DNA of 61,146 nt from Actinomycetes bacterium (GCA_024225275.1 JAAEMS010000115.1:1-61146), one strand, 5' to 3'; counted from the first letter of the stretch, positions 17,899 through 29,159 are shown. Made by a program: numbers and translations. The notes: generated by a model from the sequence alone, not told the origin.

Positions 17899-18981
17899 TC
17901 ACTTCCTTTTGCGGCTTCGCTTGCTGGATTTTTGCGGGGAGCCCGGTTCAGTCGTCCGTCCACCCGACTGGCGCCCGCCCGACTGCTTGCCACCCTGGCC
18001 CGACCCGTTTCCGGAACCACCCTTGGCCCGACCCCCAGCCTTGCGCTTGTCGGGCAGGGCCTTGTTCGACTTCTTGGCGTTCTTGGCGTTCTTTCCCGCT
18101 CCGCCCTTGGCCTTCCCCCCCCGGCCGCCGCCGTTCTTGCTCGAGGCATCGTCACCATTTGGCGCCTCCTTCTTCTTGCCGGGCTCCGTCGCCTTGGCGT
18201 CGCCGCCCTTGCCGGAATCCGTCCCCTTCGACACCACGGCCGCGTCCTTGCTCTTTGTCCCATAGATGGTGCGGGAGATCCAGGCCTGCTGACCGACCCG
18301 ATACAGGTTGCTGGTCGCCCAGTAGACGACCAGGCCGGTGGCGAACCAGAAGGAGAACACCGCGAACGAGATGGGCAGGAACTTCATGATCATCTGCTGC
18401 TGCGGATTGACCTCGGCGTTGGGGTTCCGGCCCTGGATCTGCCTCTGCTGGTAGATGCTGGTGCCGGCCACGAAGAGGATCAGGATGAGGTAAGGGAGAC
18501 CGGTGAAGAAGTTGTCCTGGATGGCATCGTTGGCGCTGATGGCCAGGTTGAACGGTCCGAACGGCATCTCGCTGGATTCCGACAGATCCTGGAACAGCTG
18601 GCTGTCCTCAGATAGATAGGAGGGGTCGAACAGCCCGTCGGCACCCTTGTTGGTCAGCTTGTTGAGTACTCGGAATAGCACCAGGAACACCGGCATTTGG
18701 ACCAGGAGGGGAAGACAGCCACCGACCGGGTTGATGTTGTTGGCCTTGTAGAAGGCCATCATCTCTTCGTTCATCGCCTGGCGGTCGTCTTTGTGCTCCC
18801 GCTGAAGGCGCTTCAGCTCGGGCTGGAGCTGCTGCATCCTCATCATCGAGCGGGTCCCGCTGAGCGTCAGCGGTGTGAGCGCCACCATGATCACCAGGGT
18901 GAGCAGGATGATGGAGCCGCCGTACCCGACGCCTTCGATGTCGTAGAAGAAGGCGAGAATCGACGCAATCAGATCGAACAT
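17899..18981 (-). CDS. yidC: Membrane protein insertase YidC/Oxa1 type
   Basis: A 360-residue insertase of the short Gram-positive type without the large periplasmic domain. The hydrophobic core spans about residues 15-235 with the conserved LTLSGTRSMMRMQQLQPELK cytosolic hairpin region and PVGGCLPLLVQMPVF. The last about 110 residues form a lysine- and glycine-rich tail (KKKEAPNGDDASSKNGGGRG and onward), which may contact ribosomes. It lies in the operon rpmH-rnpA-yidD-yidC-jag. Confidence 0.95.
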   Translation of the reverse strand: MFDLIASILAFFYDIEGVGYGGSIILLTLVIMVALTPLTLSGTRSMMRMQQLQPELKRLQREHKDDRQAMNEEMMAFYKANNINPVGGCLPLLVQMPVFLVLFRVLNKLTNKGADGLFDPSYLSEDSQLFQDLSESSEMPFGPFNLAISANDAIQDNFFTGLPYLILILFVAGTSIYQQRQIQGRNPNAEVNPQQQMIMKFLPISFAVFSFWFATGLVVYWATSNLYRVGQQAWISRTIYGTKSKDAAVVSKGTDSGKGGDAKATEPGKKKEAPNGDDASSKNGGGRGGKAKGGAGKNAKNAKKSNKALPDKRKAGGRAKGGSGNGSGQGGKQSGGRQSGGRTTEPGSPQKSSKRSRKRK

Positions 18982-19011
18982 CAGATTTCCTTAAGCAGGA
19001 TGACGAATTGT

Positions 19012-19299
19012 TCAGCAAGCATGATCTACCTGCTGGGCATGCCGGCGCCAGGTTGACTCGGTACCGGCTGGGCGGGACCGAGCGGGGGGTACCGGATCGT
19101 GGCCACTCGAGCCCCAGGGATGACACCGGCCCAGCCGGTGGGCCGTGTACCAGGTGCCCCGCAAGGCCCCATGGGTTTCGATGGCTTCCATCCCATAGTG
19201 GCTGCAGGTAGGGATGTAGCGGCACGGCGAGGGCCGCGACGCGGTGAGGTACTGGTAGACCCGGATACCCCTCCGGAGGACTCGGGCGAGAGGGCTCAT
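19012..19299 (-). CDS. yidD: Membrane protein insertion efficiency factor YidD
   Basis: A 95-residue protein with the family signature: [32 protein letters not shown] and the [12 protein letters not shown] end. The three conserved Cys are present. It aids YidC-dependent insertion. The start overlaps the rnpA stop by 4 bases. The tail beyond about residue 70 is poorly conserved. Confidence 0.93.
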   Translation of the reverse strand: MSPLARVLRRGIRVYQYLTASRPSPCRYIPTCSHYGMEAIETHGALRGTWYTAHRLGRCHPWGSSGHDPVPPARSRPAGTESTWRRHAQQVDHAC

Positions 19300-19652
19300 G
19301 ACCCGTGAGCCCGGCTCAAGGCCCGGTCAAGGTGTTCTTGCAGGCTCTCCCAATCAGCATCGACCAGACCGGGACCGCTCGAAACCAGATAGGAGCCGGA
19401 CCGGAGACGAACCTCAGGGGAACGGTCAGCGCTGGTTCGTTCGTTCATGGCCGAGCGCAAGCGGCGACGCACTCGGTTACGTACCGTGGCCACACCGACC
19501 CGCTTTCCGGTAGAAAAGGCCACCCTGGGTGGCATTTTGGCCCCTTTTGCCGCCTCGGGGAGGTAGGTGACCGTCACCGGTCCAGACCTTCCGCGCTGAC
19601 CTTCGGTACGAAGGCGAGCGAAGGTACGACGGTCACGAATCCGCCAGATCAG
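19296..19652 (-). CDS. rnpA: Ribonuclease P protein component, no canonical start codon
   Basis: Protein subunit of RNase P, which trims tRNA 5' leaders. The signature [20 protein letters not shown] (RNR motif) is intact, and [20 protein letters not shown] matches the normal N-terminus. No ATG, GTG or TTG occurs in frame where the protein should begin. The best start is CTG 19652, whose last two bases are the first two of the rpmH TGA stop (CTGA), giving 118 residues, the usual length. The next in-frame start upstream is GTG 19835, which would produce about 179 residues and swallow rpmH entirely, as in Thermus. Confidence 0.85.
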   Translation of the reverse strand: MIWRIRDRRTFARLRTEGQRGRSGPVTVTYLPEAAKGAKMPPRVAFSTGKRVGVATVRNRVRRRLRSAMNERTSADRSPEVRLRSGSYLVSSGPGLVDADWESLQEHLDRALSRAHGS

Positions 19653-19783
19653 GCCGAGAGCCGCTTCCGGCCCTTGGCCCGACGGGAGCGAATGACCGCC
19701 CGACCGCCACGGCTCGACATCCGCTGCCGGAAGCCGTGCTTCTTCGATCGTTTGCGCTGGTTGGGCTGATAGGTGCGCTTCAC
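19649..19783 (-). CDS. rpmH: 50S ribosomal protein L34
   Basis: A 44-residue highly basic ribosomal protein: [18 protein letters not shown] and the C-terminal [11 protein letters not shown] are diagnostic. Start GTG 19783 has an excellent ribosome-binding site (GGAGGA). It is the first gene of the leftward operon that continues to rnpA, yidD, yidC and jag. Confidence 0.97.
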   Translation of the reverse strand: MKRTYQPNQRKRSKKHGFRQRMSSRGGRAVIRSRRAKGRKRLSA

Positions 19784-19882
19784 TGGATCCTCCGAGTCGA
19801 TGGTGGGGCCCGACGAACGGGTATCCGTTGCCCACGGTTGGCTGCGCGCGAGCAGTAACGGGGGCCGAGGCCACCGCATGGG

Positions 19883-19911
19883 AGGGTAGGCCCGCCCCCG
19901 CCGCGCGACAA
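19883..19911 (-). promoter_or_regulatory. Candidate rpmH promoter
   Basis: On the minus strand TTGTCG (19911-19906) and TACCCT (19888-19883) are separated by 17 bases, about 100 bases before rpmH. The match to actinobacterial consensus is fair, not strong. Confidence 0.35.
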
Positions 19912-20102
19912 CCACACCCCTCGATCTGGGCCCCGCCGAGTTCATGGTCGATCGTGCTCTTGGCCGTAGTACCGGCAGGGGTGCTACGGTCCGTCTCTCT
20001 CACGGCTACTCGGTGGAGCTGATCCGAGTGGCGGGGACTACGCCCAAGCCTCATAGACCATTTCTCGAACGACCGAAACACTACGTCGCCTCTTTGGCGG
20101 AG

Positions 20103-20122
20103 TTGTCCACAGGTGTGGACTC
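20103..20122 (+). promoter_or_regulatory. DnaA boxes upstream of dnaA
   Basis: TTGTCCACA at 20103-20111 is a perfect actinobacterial DnaA box; an inverted partial box (TGTGGACTC) follows at 20114, then TTGTGGATC at 20125. They lie about 40-60 bases before dnaA, a place fit for autoregulation. The rest of the 377-base rpmH-dnaA gap shows no gene. Confidence 0.7.
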
Positions 20123-20160
20123 GATTGTGGATCGCTCGTTGCTGGAGGGACATTCCATCC

Positions 20161-21579
20161 GTGGTAGCAACCTCTGACCTCTGGATTCCGGTAGCCGCAT
20201 CACTGCGCCAACAGGTTTCCGACGCCGTCTGGCAATCGACCTTCTCGTCGGTCGATGCCGTCAATGCCGACGGCACCTTGGTTCTCAAAGTGCCCAGTAC
20301 CCTCGTGCGCGAACGGATCGAGGGGAAATACCTCGCCATCGTTCGCGACGCGGTCGACGAGGCTGGCGGATCCAGCCTTCAACTCCTGATCGAGGTCGCC
20401 ACCGACGATCGCACGGTGCCCAACAACCTGCTCGACGCTCCGTCGTTCGACGACCTCGACCCCCAACTGTCCTCGCTCGAACACGAGCAGGTCACGGTGG
20501 ACAACACCGGGGGTTCCCCAGCCGACGGCCCGGCCCGACCCGGCCGCGCCGAAGCCCGCGTCGACAAGCGGTACACCTTCGACGCCTTCGTCACCGGTAC
20601 CTCGAACCGCTTCGCCCACGCCGCGGCCCTGCGAGTGGCCGAGCAACCGGGCCAGCATTACAACCCCCTGTTCATCTATGGCGACGCAGGGCTGGGCAAG
20701 ACCCATCTACTCCAGGCCATCGCCCACTACGTCACCGACGTCTACCCATCCATGAAGATCCGGTACGTCTCCACCGAGACCTTCCTGAACGAGTTCGTCG
20801 ACTCCATCCGTACCGGTACCCCCGCTGAGTTCAAGCGTCGCTACCGCGAGATGGACGTACTGCTCGTCGACGACATCCAGTTCATGGAGGGCAAGGACGG
20901 ACTCCAGGAGGAGTTCTTCCACACCTTCAACCAGCTCCACGAGGCCGGTCACCAGATCGTGTTGTCCTCGGATCGTCCTCCAGACTCGATCTCCACTCTC
21001 GAGGACCGGCTCCGCAGCCGATTCAAGATGGGCCTCATCACCGACATCCAGCCACCTGACCTCGAGACCCGCATGGCGATCCTGCGCAAGAAGGGCGAGC
21101 GGCTGGCCACCCCCATCCCCAACGATGTGCTCGAGTTCATCGCCACCCACGTCATCGACAACATTCGCGAGCTCGAAGGTGCCCTCACCCGGATCACGGC
21201 CTGGAGCACACTCAACAACGAGCCCCTCTCAGTCCCCATGACCGAACGCGTCCTGGCCGACATCCTCGCCGATCAGCAGCCCCAGCCCATCACTGTGTCG
21301 CGCATCATCGACGAGACCGCAGACATCTTCGGGTTCACCCAGGAAGAGATCTGCGGAAAGAGCCGGCGCCGCCCCTTGGTCACCGCCCGCCAGATCGCCA
21401 TGTACGTCAGCCGCGAGCTCACCGACCTGAGCTATCCGGCCATCGCCCGCGAGTTCGGCGGTCGCGATCACACCACGGTCATGCACGCGGTCGACAAGAT
21501 CGCCTCACAAATGGGGGAGAGGTCGCAGATCTACGACCAGGTCTTGGAGCTCCGCAAACGCACCCGAGGCGGGCGATGA
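20161..21579 (+). CDS. dnaA: Chromosomal replication initiator DnaA
   Basis: A 472-residue initiator ATPase. Domain I starts DLWIPVAASLRQQVSDAVW; domain III has YTFDAFVTGTSNRFAHAAAL, Walker A GDAGLGKTHLL, Walker B LLVDDIQFM and the box VII arginine region; domain IV ends with the DNA-binding signature GGRDHTTVMHAVDKI. GTG 20161 has GGAGGGA about 9 bases upstream. An upstream in-frame start at 20113 is less likely, as it would place the DnaA-box region next to coding sequence. The linker domain II is short. Confidence 0.96.
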   Translation: MVATSDLWIPVAASLRQQVSDAVWQSTFSSVDAVNADGTLVLKVPSTLVRERIEGKYLAIVRDAVDEAGGSSLQLLIEVATDDRTVPNNLLDAPSFDDLDPQLSSLEHEQVTVDNTGGSPADGPARPGRAEARVDKRYTFDAFVTGTSNRFAHAAALRVAEQPGQHYNPLFIYGDAGLGKTHLLQAIAHYVTDVYPSMKIRYVSTETFLNEFVDSIRTGTPAEFKRRYREMDVLLVDDIQFMEGKDGLQEEFFHTFNQLHEAGHQIVLSSDRPPDSISTLEDRLRSRFKMGLITDIQPPDLETRMAILRKKGERLATPIPNDVLEFIATHVIDNIRELEGALTRITAWSTLNNEPLSVPMTERVLADILADQQPQPITVSRIIDETADIFGFTQEEICGKSRRRPLVTARQIAMYVSRELTDLSYPAIAREFGGRDHTTVMHAVDKIASQMGERSQIYDQVLELRKRTRGGR

Positions 21580-21854
21580 GCTGGGTGAGCTGTGGATCAC
21601 CGGGCCCCAACGTGGGGACGAACCAGTGGATCGGCGGTGGACGACCATGTGGTTTGTGACCACCCGCCGGTGGACGGCGCGACCCATCATCCACCGAATC
21701 ACACTGTTGTCGTCCATGATGTGGGGACACGTGGGGACGAAGCGTGGATTGTGTCAGCCGGGCTGATCAGGCCAAATAGGCTGTCATCCACAATCCCCAG
21801 CCCTTATTACCACTGTTCTCAAAGTCACGAAGATCAAGAAAAGGAAGTCACAGG
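21580..21854. other. oriC: Replication origin oriC
   Basis: The 275-base dnaA-dnaN gap carries many DnaA-box-like nonamers on both strands: TGTGGATCA (21591), AGTGGATCG (21625), GGTGGACGA (21637), GGTGGACGG (21669), TCATCCACC (21687), CGTGGATTG (21743) and TCATCCACA (21784). A separate GTGGGGACGA-type motif occurs at 21611-21622 and 21730-21741, with a TGTGGGGACA copy at 21720. The end next to dnaN (about 21770-21854) is A/T-rich for this genome and is the likely unwinding region. Flanking genes diverge in function and direction as expected. Confidence 0.88.
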
Positions 21855-22949
21855 GTGAAGTTTCGATGTGAACGAGACGTGCTCGCCGATGCCCTGGGCA
21901 GCGCGGCTCGAGCGGTAAGCGGCCGGGGGGCATCCCTGCCCGTGCTCGCTGGTGTGCGCGCGGTGCTCGTCGGTGATCGGCTCGAGCTCACCGGCTCCGA
22001 CCTCGACCTGACCATCTCGGTCGAGCTGACGGTCGCTGGCGAACAAGACGGCACCATCGTCATTCCGGCCAAGCTGATCACCGACGTGGTGAAAGCACTG
22101 GAGCCGGGGGCGGTCACCCTCTCCACCGACGATGACCAGCTCACCGTCGAAGCCGGTCGCTCCGAGTTCAGCTTGCGTCTCATCCCCGCCGACGAGTTCC
22201 CCCAGCTGCCCACCCCTGCTGAGAACGCGGTGACGCTCGAGTCTTCGAGGTTCGCCGCCGCACTGAAGCAGGTGGTGACCGCCGCCAGCTCCGACGACTC
22301 ACGGCCCATCCTGACAGGAGTTCTGTTGGCCGCCGAGGGCGACGGCCTGCGCTTGGTGGCTACTGACTCCTACCGCCTGTCGGTGCGTGACCTGTCGGGG
22401 ACCTCGGTGCTCGAAGAGGGCCAGTCGGTGTTGGTGCCGTCGCGCGCCCTCCAGGAGGTCATCCGCCTCCTCGATTCCGACGGTGAGGTCATCCTGCGCC
22501 TCGGGGACCGCGACGTCACGTTCGAGGTGGGCAGCACCCAACTGTCCAGCCGCCTCATCGAGGGAGACTTCCCGAACTACCGCGGTCTCATCCCCGACAG
22601 CCATCCCAATCTCCTCACCGTGTCGCGGGAGGTGCTGCTCGACGCCCTGCGACGGGTCAAGCTGATGGCCCGCGAGGCCACGCCGGTGAGGCTGATCATG
22701 AGCGAGGGCCAAGTCGAGCTGGTTGCGGTCACCCAGGATGTCGGCCAGGCCCACGAGGCCGTCGACGCCCAGTACGACGGCACCGACATGACCGTCGCCT
22801 TCAATCCGGACTATCTCTTCGAAGGAGTTGATGCTTCGGTAGGCGACGAGGTCGTCCTGCGTACCATCGACGAGCTGAAGCCGGCCCTGCTGGGCCCAGT
22901 CGAGGACGATGGCTTCCTGTACCTGCTGATGCCGGTACGGGTGTCCTGA
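21855..22949 (+). CDS. dnaN: DNA polymerase III sliding clamp, beta subunit
   Basis: A 364-residue beta clamp with three similar domains, starting MKFRCERDVLADALGSAARA. Family stretches include GVRAVLVGDRLELTGSDLDL, RPILTGVLLAAEGDGLRLVATD and the C-terminal DDGFLYLLMPVRV. It forms the ring that tethers the replicase. GTG 21855 is preceded by AGGAAG. The length is standard. Confidence 0.96.
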   Translation: MKFRCERDVLADALGSAARAVSGRGASLPVLAGVRAVLVGDRLELTGSDLDLTISVELTVAGEQDGTIVIPAKLITDVVKALEPGAVTLSTDDDQLTVEAGRSEFSLRLIPADEFPQLPTPAENAVTLESSRFAAALKQVVTAASSDDSRPILTGVLLAAEGDGLRLVATDSYRLSVRDLSGTSVLEEGQSVLVPSRALQEVIRLLDSDGEVILRLGDRDVTFEVGSTQLSSRLIEGDFPNYRGLIPDSHPNLLTVSREVLLDALRRVKLMAREATPVRLIMSEGQVELVAVTQDVGQAHEAVDAQYDGTDMTVAFNPDYLFEGVDASVGDEVVLRTIDELKPALLGPVEDDGFLYLLMPVRVS

Positions 22950-22982
22950 TCCCTCGGGCGGTCCTTGGTCGCCCCGGTACCC

Positions 22983-24077
22983 ATGCAGGTCGACCGGCTC
23001 GAGCTCACTGACTTCCGCAACTACCGCCATGTGGAGCTCCAGCTCGGTCCGGGGCTGACCGCAGTCCTCGGTCGAAACGGTGAGGGCAAGTCGAACCTGA
23101 TCGAGGCGGTGGCGTGGTTGGCCACCCAGTCGTCGTTCCGTGGGGTCCCCAATGAGGCCCTGGTTCGTTCGGGCGCCGAGAAGGCCATCATCCGCGCCGA
23201 CGCCCGCCGCGGGGCCCGTGACCTGCTCATCGAGGCCGAGCTGGTGGCCGCTGGTCGAAACCGCATCCAAATCAATCGTCAGCGCCTCCAGCGGGCCCGT
23301 GACCTCCTCGGGTATCTGCAGGTGACGGTGTTTTCACCCGACGACCTGTCGTTGGTGAAGGGGGGCCCGGGTGAGAGGCGACGCTATGTCGACGATCTGC
23401 TCGTGGCCCGGGCCGCCAAACACGACCTCCTCCGCACCGATCTCGATCGCATACTACGTCAGCGCAACTCCTTGTTGAAGCAGTCGGGGGGTCGGCTCAC
23501 GGCCGAGGTCGAGGCCACGCTCATGGTGTGGAATCACAAATTGGTCGAGACCGGCGAGGCCCTGGCCACTGAACGCGAACGGCTGCTGACCGAGCTCGAG
23601 CCCGGGCTGTGTGCGGCCTATGACCAGCTGGCCGGGACACCCGCCCACGTTGGGGTCCGGTACATGGCTCCGTGGCGCCACGAAGGGCTGGCCGCAGCAC
23701 TGGCCGTGGTCCAGAAGGACGAGCTTCGTCGCGGTGTGTCGTTGGTGGGTCCCCACCGCGACGAGATCGAGCTCCGGCTCGGCGATCTGCCGGCGCGGAC
23801 CCACGCCTCGCAGGGTGAGCAGAGGTCCTTGGCCCTTGCCCTGCGGTTGGCCGGTCATCGTCTGGTCACCGAGGCCATCACCGCTCCTCCGGTGCTGCTC
23901 CTCGACGATGTGTTCAGCGAGCTCGATCCGGTGAGAGCCGACGCTCTGATGGCCCATCTACCGGCCGGCCAGACCCTGCTGACCAGCGCCCAGGGGCTAC
24001 CCCCGGGTGGGGTGGCGGAGCTGGTGTTCGAGGTCGAGGCGGCCCCTGACGGGAGTGCGACGGTGCGGGGTGCCTGA
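22983..24077 (+). CDS. recF: DNA replication and repair protein RecF
   Basis: A 364-residue SMC-like ATPase that loads RecA at gaps. It has the N-terminal ELTDFRNYRHVELQLG, Walker A GRNGEGKSNLIEAVAWL, the signature SQGEQRSLALALRLA and Walker B VLLLDDVFSELDPVRADAL. ATG 22983 fits the family; a GTG at 22965 is an alternative. The 3' end overlaps the DUF721 gene by 8 bases. Confidence 0.95.
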   Translation: MQVDRLELTDFRNYRHVELQLGPGLTAVLGRNGEGKSNLIEAVAWLATQSSFRGVPNEALVRSGAEKAIIRADARRGARDLLIEAELVAAGRNRIQINRQRLQRARDLLGYLQVTVFSPDDLSLVKGGPGERRRYVDDLLVARAAKHDLLRTDLDRILRQRNSLLKQSGGRLTAEVEATLMVWNHKLVETGEALATERERLLTELEPGLCAAYDQLAGTPAHVGVRYMAPWRHEGLAAALAVVQKDELRRGVSLVGPHRDEIELRLGDLPARTHASQGEQRSLALALRLAGHRLVTEAITAPPVLLLDDVFSELDPVRADALMAHLPAGQTLLTSAQGLPPGGVAELVFEVEAAPDGSATVRGA

Positions 24078-24399
24078 GTTCCGCGGTGGCGAAGACGCCG
24101 AGCCCCGTCCGGTCAACGAATCACTCGACCGCATCATGCGCTCGTTGGGGGCCCCACCGGGCGACACCTTCAGCCGTATCCGGCAACGTTGGCCAGAGTG
24201 GGTGGGTGCCGACCTGGCCGGGCATTGCGAGCTGGTGACCCTGCGCGACGGGGCCGTGGTGGTGAGGGTTGACGAGCCTGCGTTCGTGACCTCTCTGAGG
24301 TGGTCCGAGGCCCGAATCGTGGCCGCTTGTGAAGATGAGATCGAGGTCGGTCTGGTCGATCGGCTGACCATTCGCGTGGGTCCCCGCGCCTCGTCCTGA
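24070..24399 (+). CDS. DUF721 protein, DciA-like
   Basis: A 109-residue protein. The DUF721 core is ESLDRIMRSLGAPPGDTFSR, then WPEWVGADLAGHCELVTLRD, and the closing VRVDEPAFVTSLRWSEARIV. In other bacteria DciA loads the replicative helicase and sits between recF and gyrB, as here. GTG 24070 lies inside the end of recF, indicating coupling. The helicase-loading role is inferred from the family. Confidence 0.85.
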   Translation: MPEFRGGEDAEPRPVNESLDRIMRSLGAPPGDTFSRIRQRWPEWVGADLAGHCELVTLRDGAVVVRVDEPAFVTSLRWSEARIVAACEDEIEVGLVDRLTIRVGPRASS

Positions 24400-24461
24400 C
24401 CCCGGTACTGACAGGCCGCCGGTACCGTCGATGGCTCCGTCTGATTCGGGCCGGCCGCTGG

Positions 24462-26545
<2,084 letters not shown>

Positions 26546-26564
26546 TCGGTCTCGAGGAGTATTC

Positions 26565-29135
26565 GTGAGTGACGTTCCGCCCCCCACCGACGGATCCGAC
26601 GGTGGAGTGACCTCCGGCTCGATCGAGCCCATTGAGATCCAAACCGAGATGGAGCAGTCGTTCCTCGACTACGCCATGTCGGTCATCGTGTCGAGGGCCC
26701 TGCCCGACGCCCGCGACGGTCTCAAGCCGGTGCACCGCCGGATCCTGTGGGGCATGTACGAGCAGGGGTATCGGCCCAACCGGGCCCACGTGAAGTGTGC
26801 AGCCGTTGTTGGCTACGTGATGGGCAACTACCACCCCCACGGTGACCAGGCGATCTACGACGCGTTGGTGCGCCTCGGCCAGGACTTCTCGCTGCGTCAT
26901 CCCCTCATCGATCCCCACGGCAACTTCGGATCCCCCTCCGACGAGCCGGCCGCCATGCGCTACACCGAGAGCCGCCTCGCACCACTGGCCATGCGGATGC
27001 TGGCCGGCGTCGACGGCGACAAGGACATCGAAGAGGACACGGTCGATTTCGTCGACAACTTCGACGGTCGCTACGAAGAGCCCGACGTTCTGCCGTCACG
27101 GTTCCCGAACCTGCTGGTGTCGGGAGGCCAGGGCATCGCGGTGGGTATGGCCACCAACATCCCGCCCCACAACATCGGTGAGGTCATCGATGCCGCGGTC
27201 CACCTCATCGACAATCCCGAGGCCACGTCCGACGAACTCATGGCGTTCGTCCCGGGCCCCGATTTTCCCACCGGCTGCAAGATCCTGGGACGGGCTGGCA
27301 TCCTCGATGCCTACCGCACCGGGCGGGGCAGCATCCGGATGCGGGCTGATTGCGAAGTGGTCGAGAACGACAAGAGCGCCGACCAGATCATTGTCACCGC
27401 CATCCCGTACCAGACCAGCGTCGACCAGATCGCCATCAAGGCGGCCGAGATGGTCGAGAAGGGCGAGATCGACGGCATTCGGGAGATCCGCAACGAGTCG
27501 GCGAAGGGCAAGACCCGGCTGGTGTTCGAGCTCAAGCGTGACGCCCCGGGCCTGGTGATCCTGAACAACCTCTACAAATACACGCCTCTCCAGACCAACT
27601 TCTCGGCCAACATGGTGGCCCTGGTCGACGGGGTGCCCCGCACCCTCAATCTGCGTGACGCCCTAGTGGCCTATGTCGCCCACCAGATCGAGGTCATCAC
27701 GCGCCGGTCCGAGTTCCGGCTCGAGCAGAAACGGGCCCGGGCCCACATCGTCGAAGGCCTGCTCAAGGCTCTCGATCTGATCGATCAGATCATCGCCCTG
27801 ATCCGCAACTCCGACGACCGCGCTGCGGCCCGCGAGGGCCTGACGGGCGAAGGATTCGGCTTCAGCGAAGTGCAGGCCAACCACATCCTCGATCTCCAGC
27901 TGGGCCGCCTCACCCGCCTCGGCCGTACCGATCTCGAGGCTGAGATGGGTGAGCTGGAGGCGGCCATCGAGGAGCTCGAGGCCATCCTGGCCGACGACAC
28001 CAAGCTCCGCGGTGTGATCAAGGACGAGATGTCCTCGATCAAGGACGAGTTCGGTGAGGAGCGCCGCACCGAGATCGCGTGGGATCCGGGTGATCTCGAC
28101 ATCGAGGACCTCATCGACGACGAGGATCTCGTGTTCACCATGTCGGCCGGTGGCTACGTCAAGACAATGTCCTCTGACGAGTTCCGCACCCAGGGTCGCG
28201 GTGGTCGGGGCGTGACGGGTACGAGCCTCAAGGATGAGGACTATGTGGTCAACATGATCCACACCTCGGCCCACGCCTACCTGTTGTTCTTCTCCTCGAT
28301 GGGCCGGGTGTACCGCCTCAAGGCCCATCAGGTTCCGCAGGCGTCGCGCACGGCGCGGGGTACGGCCATCGTGAACCTGCTCCAGCTCCAGCCCGACGAG
28401 AAGATCGCGGCCATCATCGACACCCGCGACTACGAGACCAACCGGTTCCTCATGTTCGTGACCCGCAACGGCACGGTGAAGAAGACCCGGTTCAACGAGT
28501 ACGACTCCAGCCGTCAGGCCGGTCTCATCGCCATCAACCTCAAGGACGAGGATGAGCTCGTCGACGTGCGTTCCACCAACGGCGACGACGACATCTTTCT
28601 GGCCTCCCGTGACGGCCAGGTCATCCGGTTCGACGAGAACGACGTGAGGGCCATGGGCCGCTCAGCCGGTGGTGTGCGGGGAATGAAGTTCCGGGGTAAC
28701 GACCATGTGGTAGGAGCGGGCATCATGCGCGACGAGGCCCAGCTGATGATCGTGACCGATCGGGGCTTCGGTAAGCGCACGCCGCCCGACCAGTTCGCCA
28801 CCAAGGGGCGGGGGGGTCTGGGCGTCCGTGGCATCAAGGTGTCAGAGGAGCGGGGTCAGGTCGTCAACGTGTTCATGGTTGGTGACGACGACGATGTGTT
28901 CCTCGTGGCCGCTTCGGGCACGATCATCCGCATGCCGGTCGCCGATATCTCCACCCAGGGCCGCGACGCCAGCGGGGTGACCGTCATGTCGCTCTCCGAT
29001 GATGATCGGGTGGCCGCGGTGGCGCCCATTCTGTCGGTCGACGTGGGGCTCGAAGACGAGGCTGCGGTCGAGAACGTGGCCCCTGATGGCAGTGAAGCCA
29101 ACGCCAACGGTTCCAACCCGCCCGACGCGTCCTGA
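26565..29135 (+). CDS. gyrA: DNA gyrase subunit A
   Basis: An 856-residue breakage-reunion subunit. The catalytic Tyr134 is in AAMRYTESRLA. The quinolone-binding helix reads HPHGDQAIYDALVRLGQ, with Gln95 where E. coli has Ser83 and mycobacteria Ala; the downstream Asp is kept. The C-terminal pinwheel contains the GyrA box in TQGRGGRGVTG. The acidic C-terminal tail is short. Start is GTG 26565. A hairpin at 29142-29159 follows the stop. Confidence 0.97.
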   Translation: MSDVPPPTDGSDGGVTSGSIEPIEIQTEMEQSFLDYAMSVIVSRALPDARDGLKPVHRRILWGMYEQGYRPNRAHVKCAAVVGYVMGNYHPHGDQAIYDALVRLGQDFSLRHPLIDPHGNFGSPSDEPAAMRYTESRLAPLAMRMLAGVDGDKDIEEDTVDFVDNFDGRYEEPDVLPSRFPNLLVSGGQGIAVGMATNIPPHNIGEVIDAAVHLIDNPEATSDELMAFVPGPDFPTGCKILGRAGILDAYRTGRGSIRMRADCEVVENDKSADQIIVTAIPYQTSVDQIAIKAAEMVEKGEIDGIREIRNESAKGKTRLVFELKRDAPGLVILNNLYKYTPLQTNFSANMVALVDGVPRTLNLRDALVAYVAHQIEVITRRSEFRLEQKRARAHIVEGLLKALDLIDQIIALIRNSDDRAAAREGLTGEGFGFSEVQANHILDLQLGRLTRLGRTDLEAEMGELEAAIEELEAILADDTKLRGVIKDEMSSIKDEFGEERRTEIAWDPGDLDIEDLIDDEDLVFTMSAGGYVKTMSSDEFRTQGRGGRGVTGTSLKDEDYVVNMIHTSAHAYLLFFSSMGRVYRLKAHQVPQASRTARGTAIVNLLQLQPDEKIAAIIDTRDYETNRFLMFVTRNGTVKKTRFNEYDSSRQAGLIAINLKDEDELVDVRSTNGDDDIFLASRDGQVIRFDENDVRAMGRSAGGVRGMKFRGNDHVVGAGIMRDEAQLMIVTDRGFGKRTPPDQFATKGRGGLGVRGIKVSEERGQVVNVFMVGDDDDVFLVAASGTIIRMPVADISTQGRDASGVTVMSLSDDDRVAAVAPILSVDVGLEDEAAVENVAPDGSEANANGSNPPDAS

Positions 29136-29141
29136 GTTGAC

Positions 29142-29159
29142 TCGCGGCGCTGGCCGCGA
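29142..29159 (+). terminator. Hairpin after gyrA
   Basis: TCGCGGC and GCCGCGA are exact reverse complements around GCTG, 7 bases after the gyrA stop. No T-run follows, so termination is uncertain. Confidence 0.4.

Noticed and set aside
19653..20339. Long open minus-strand frame upstream of rnpA as a separate gene
   Set aside because: It lacks any recognisable protein character, overlaps rpmH and the dnaA start, and is expected from GC-rich third positions.
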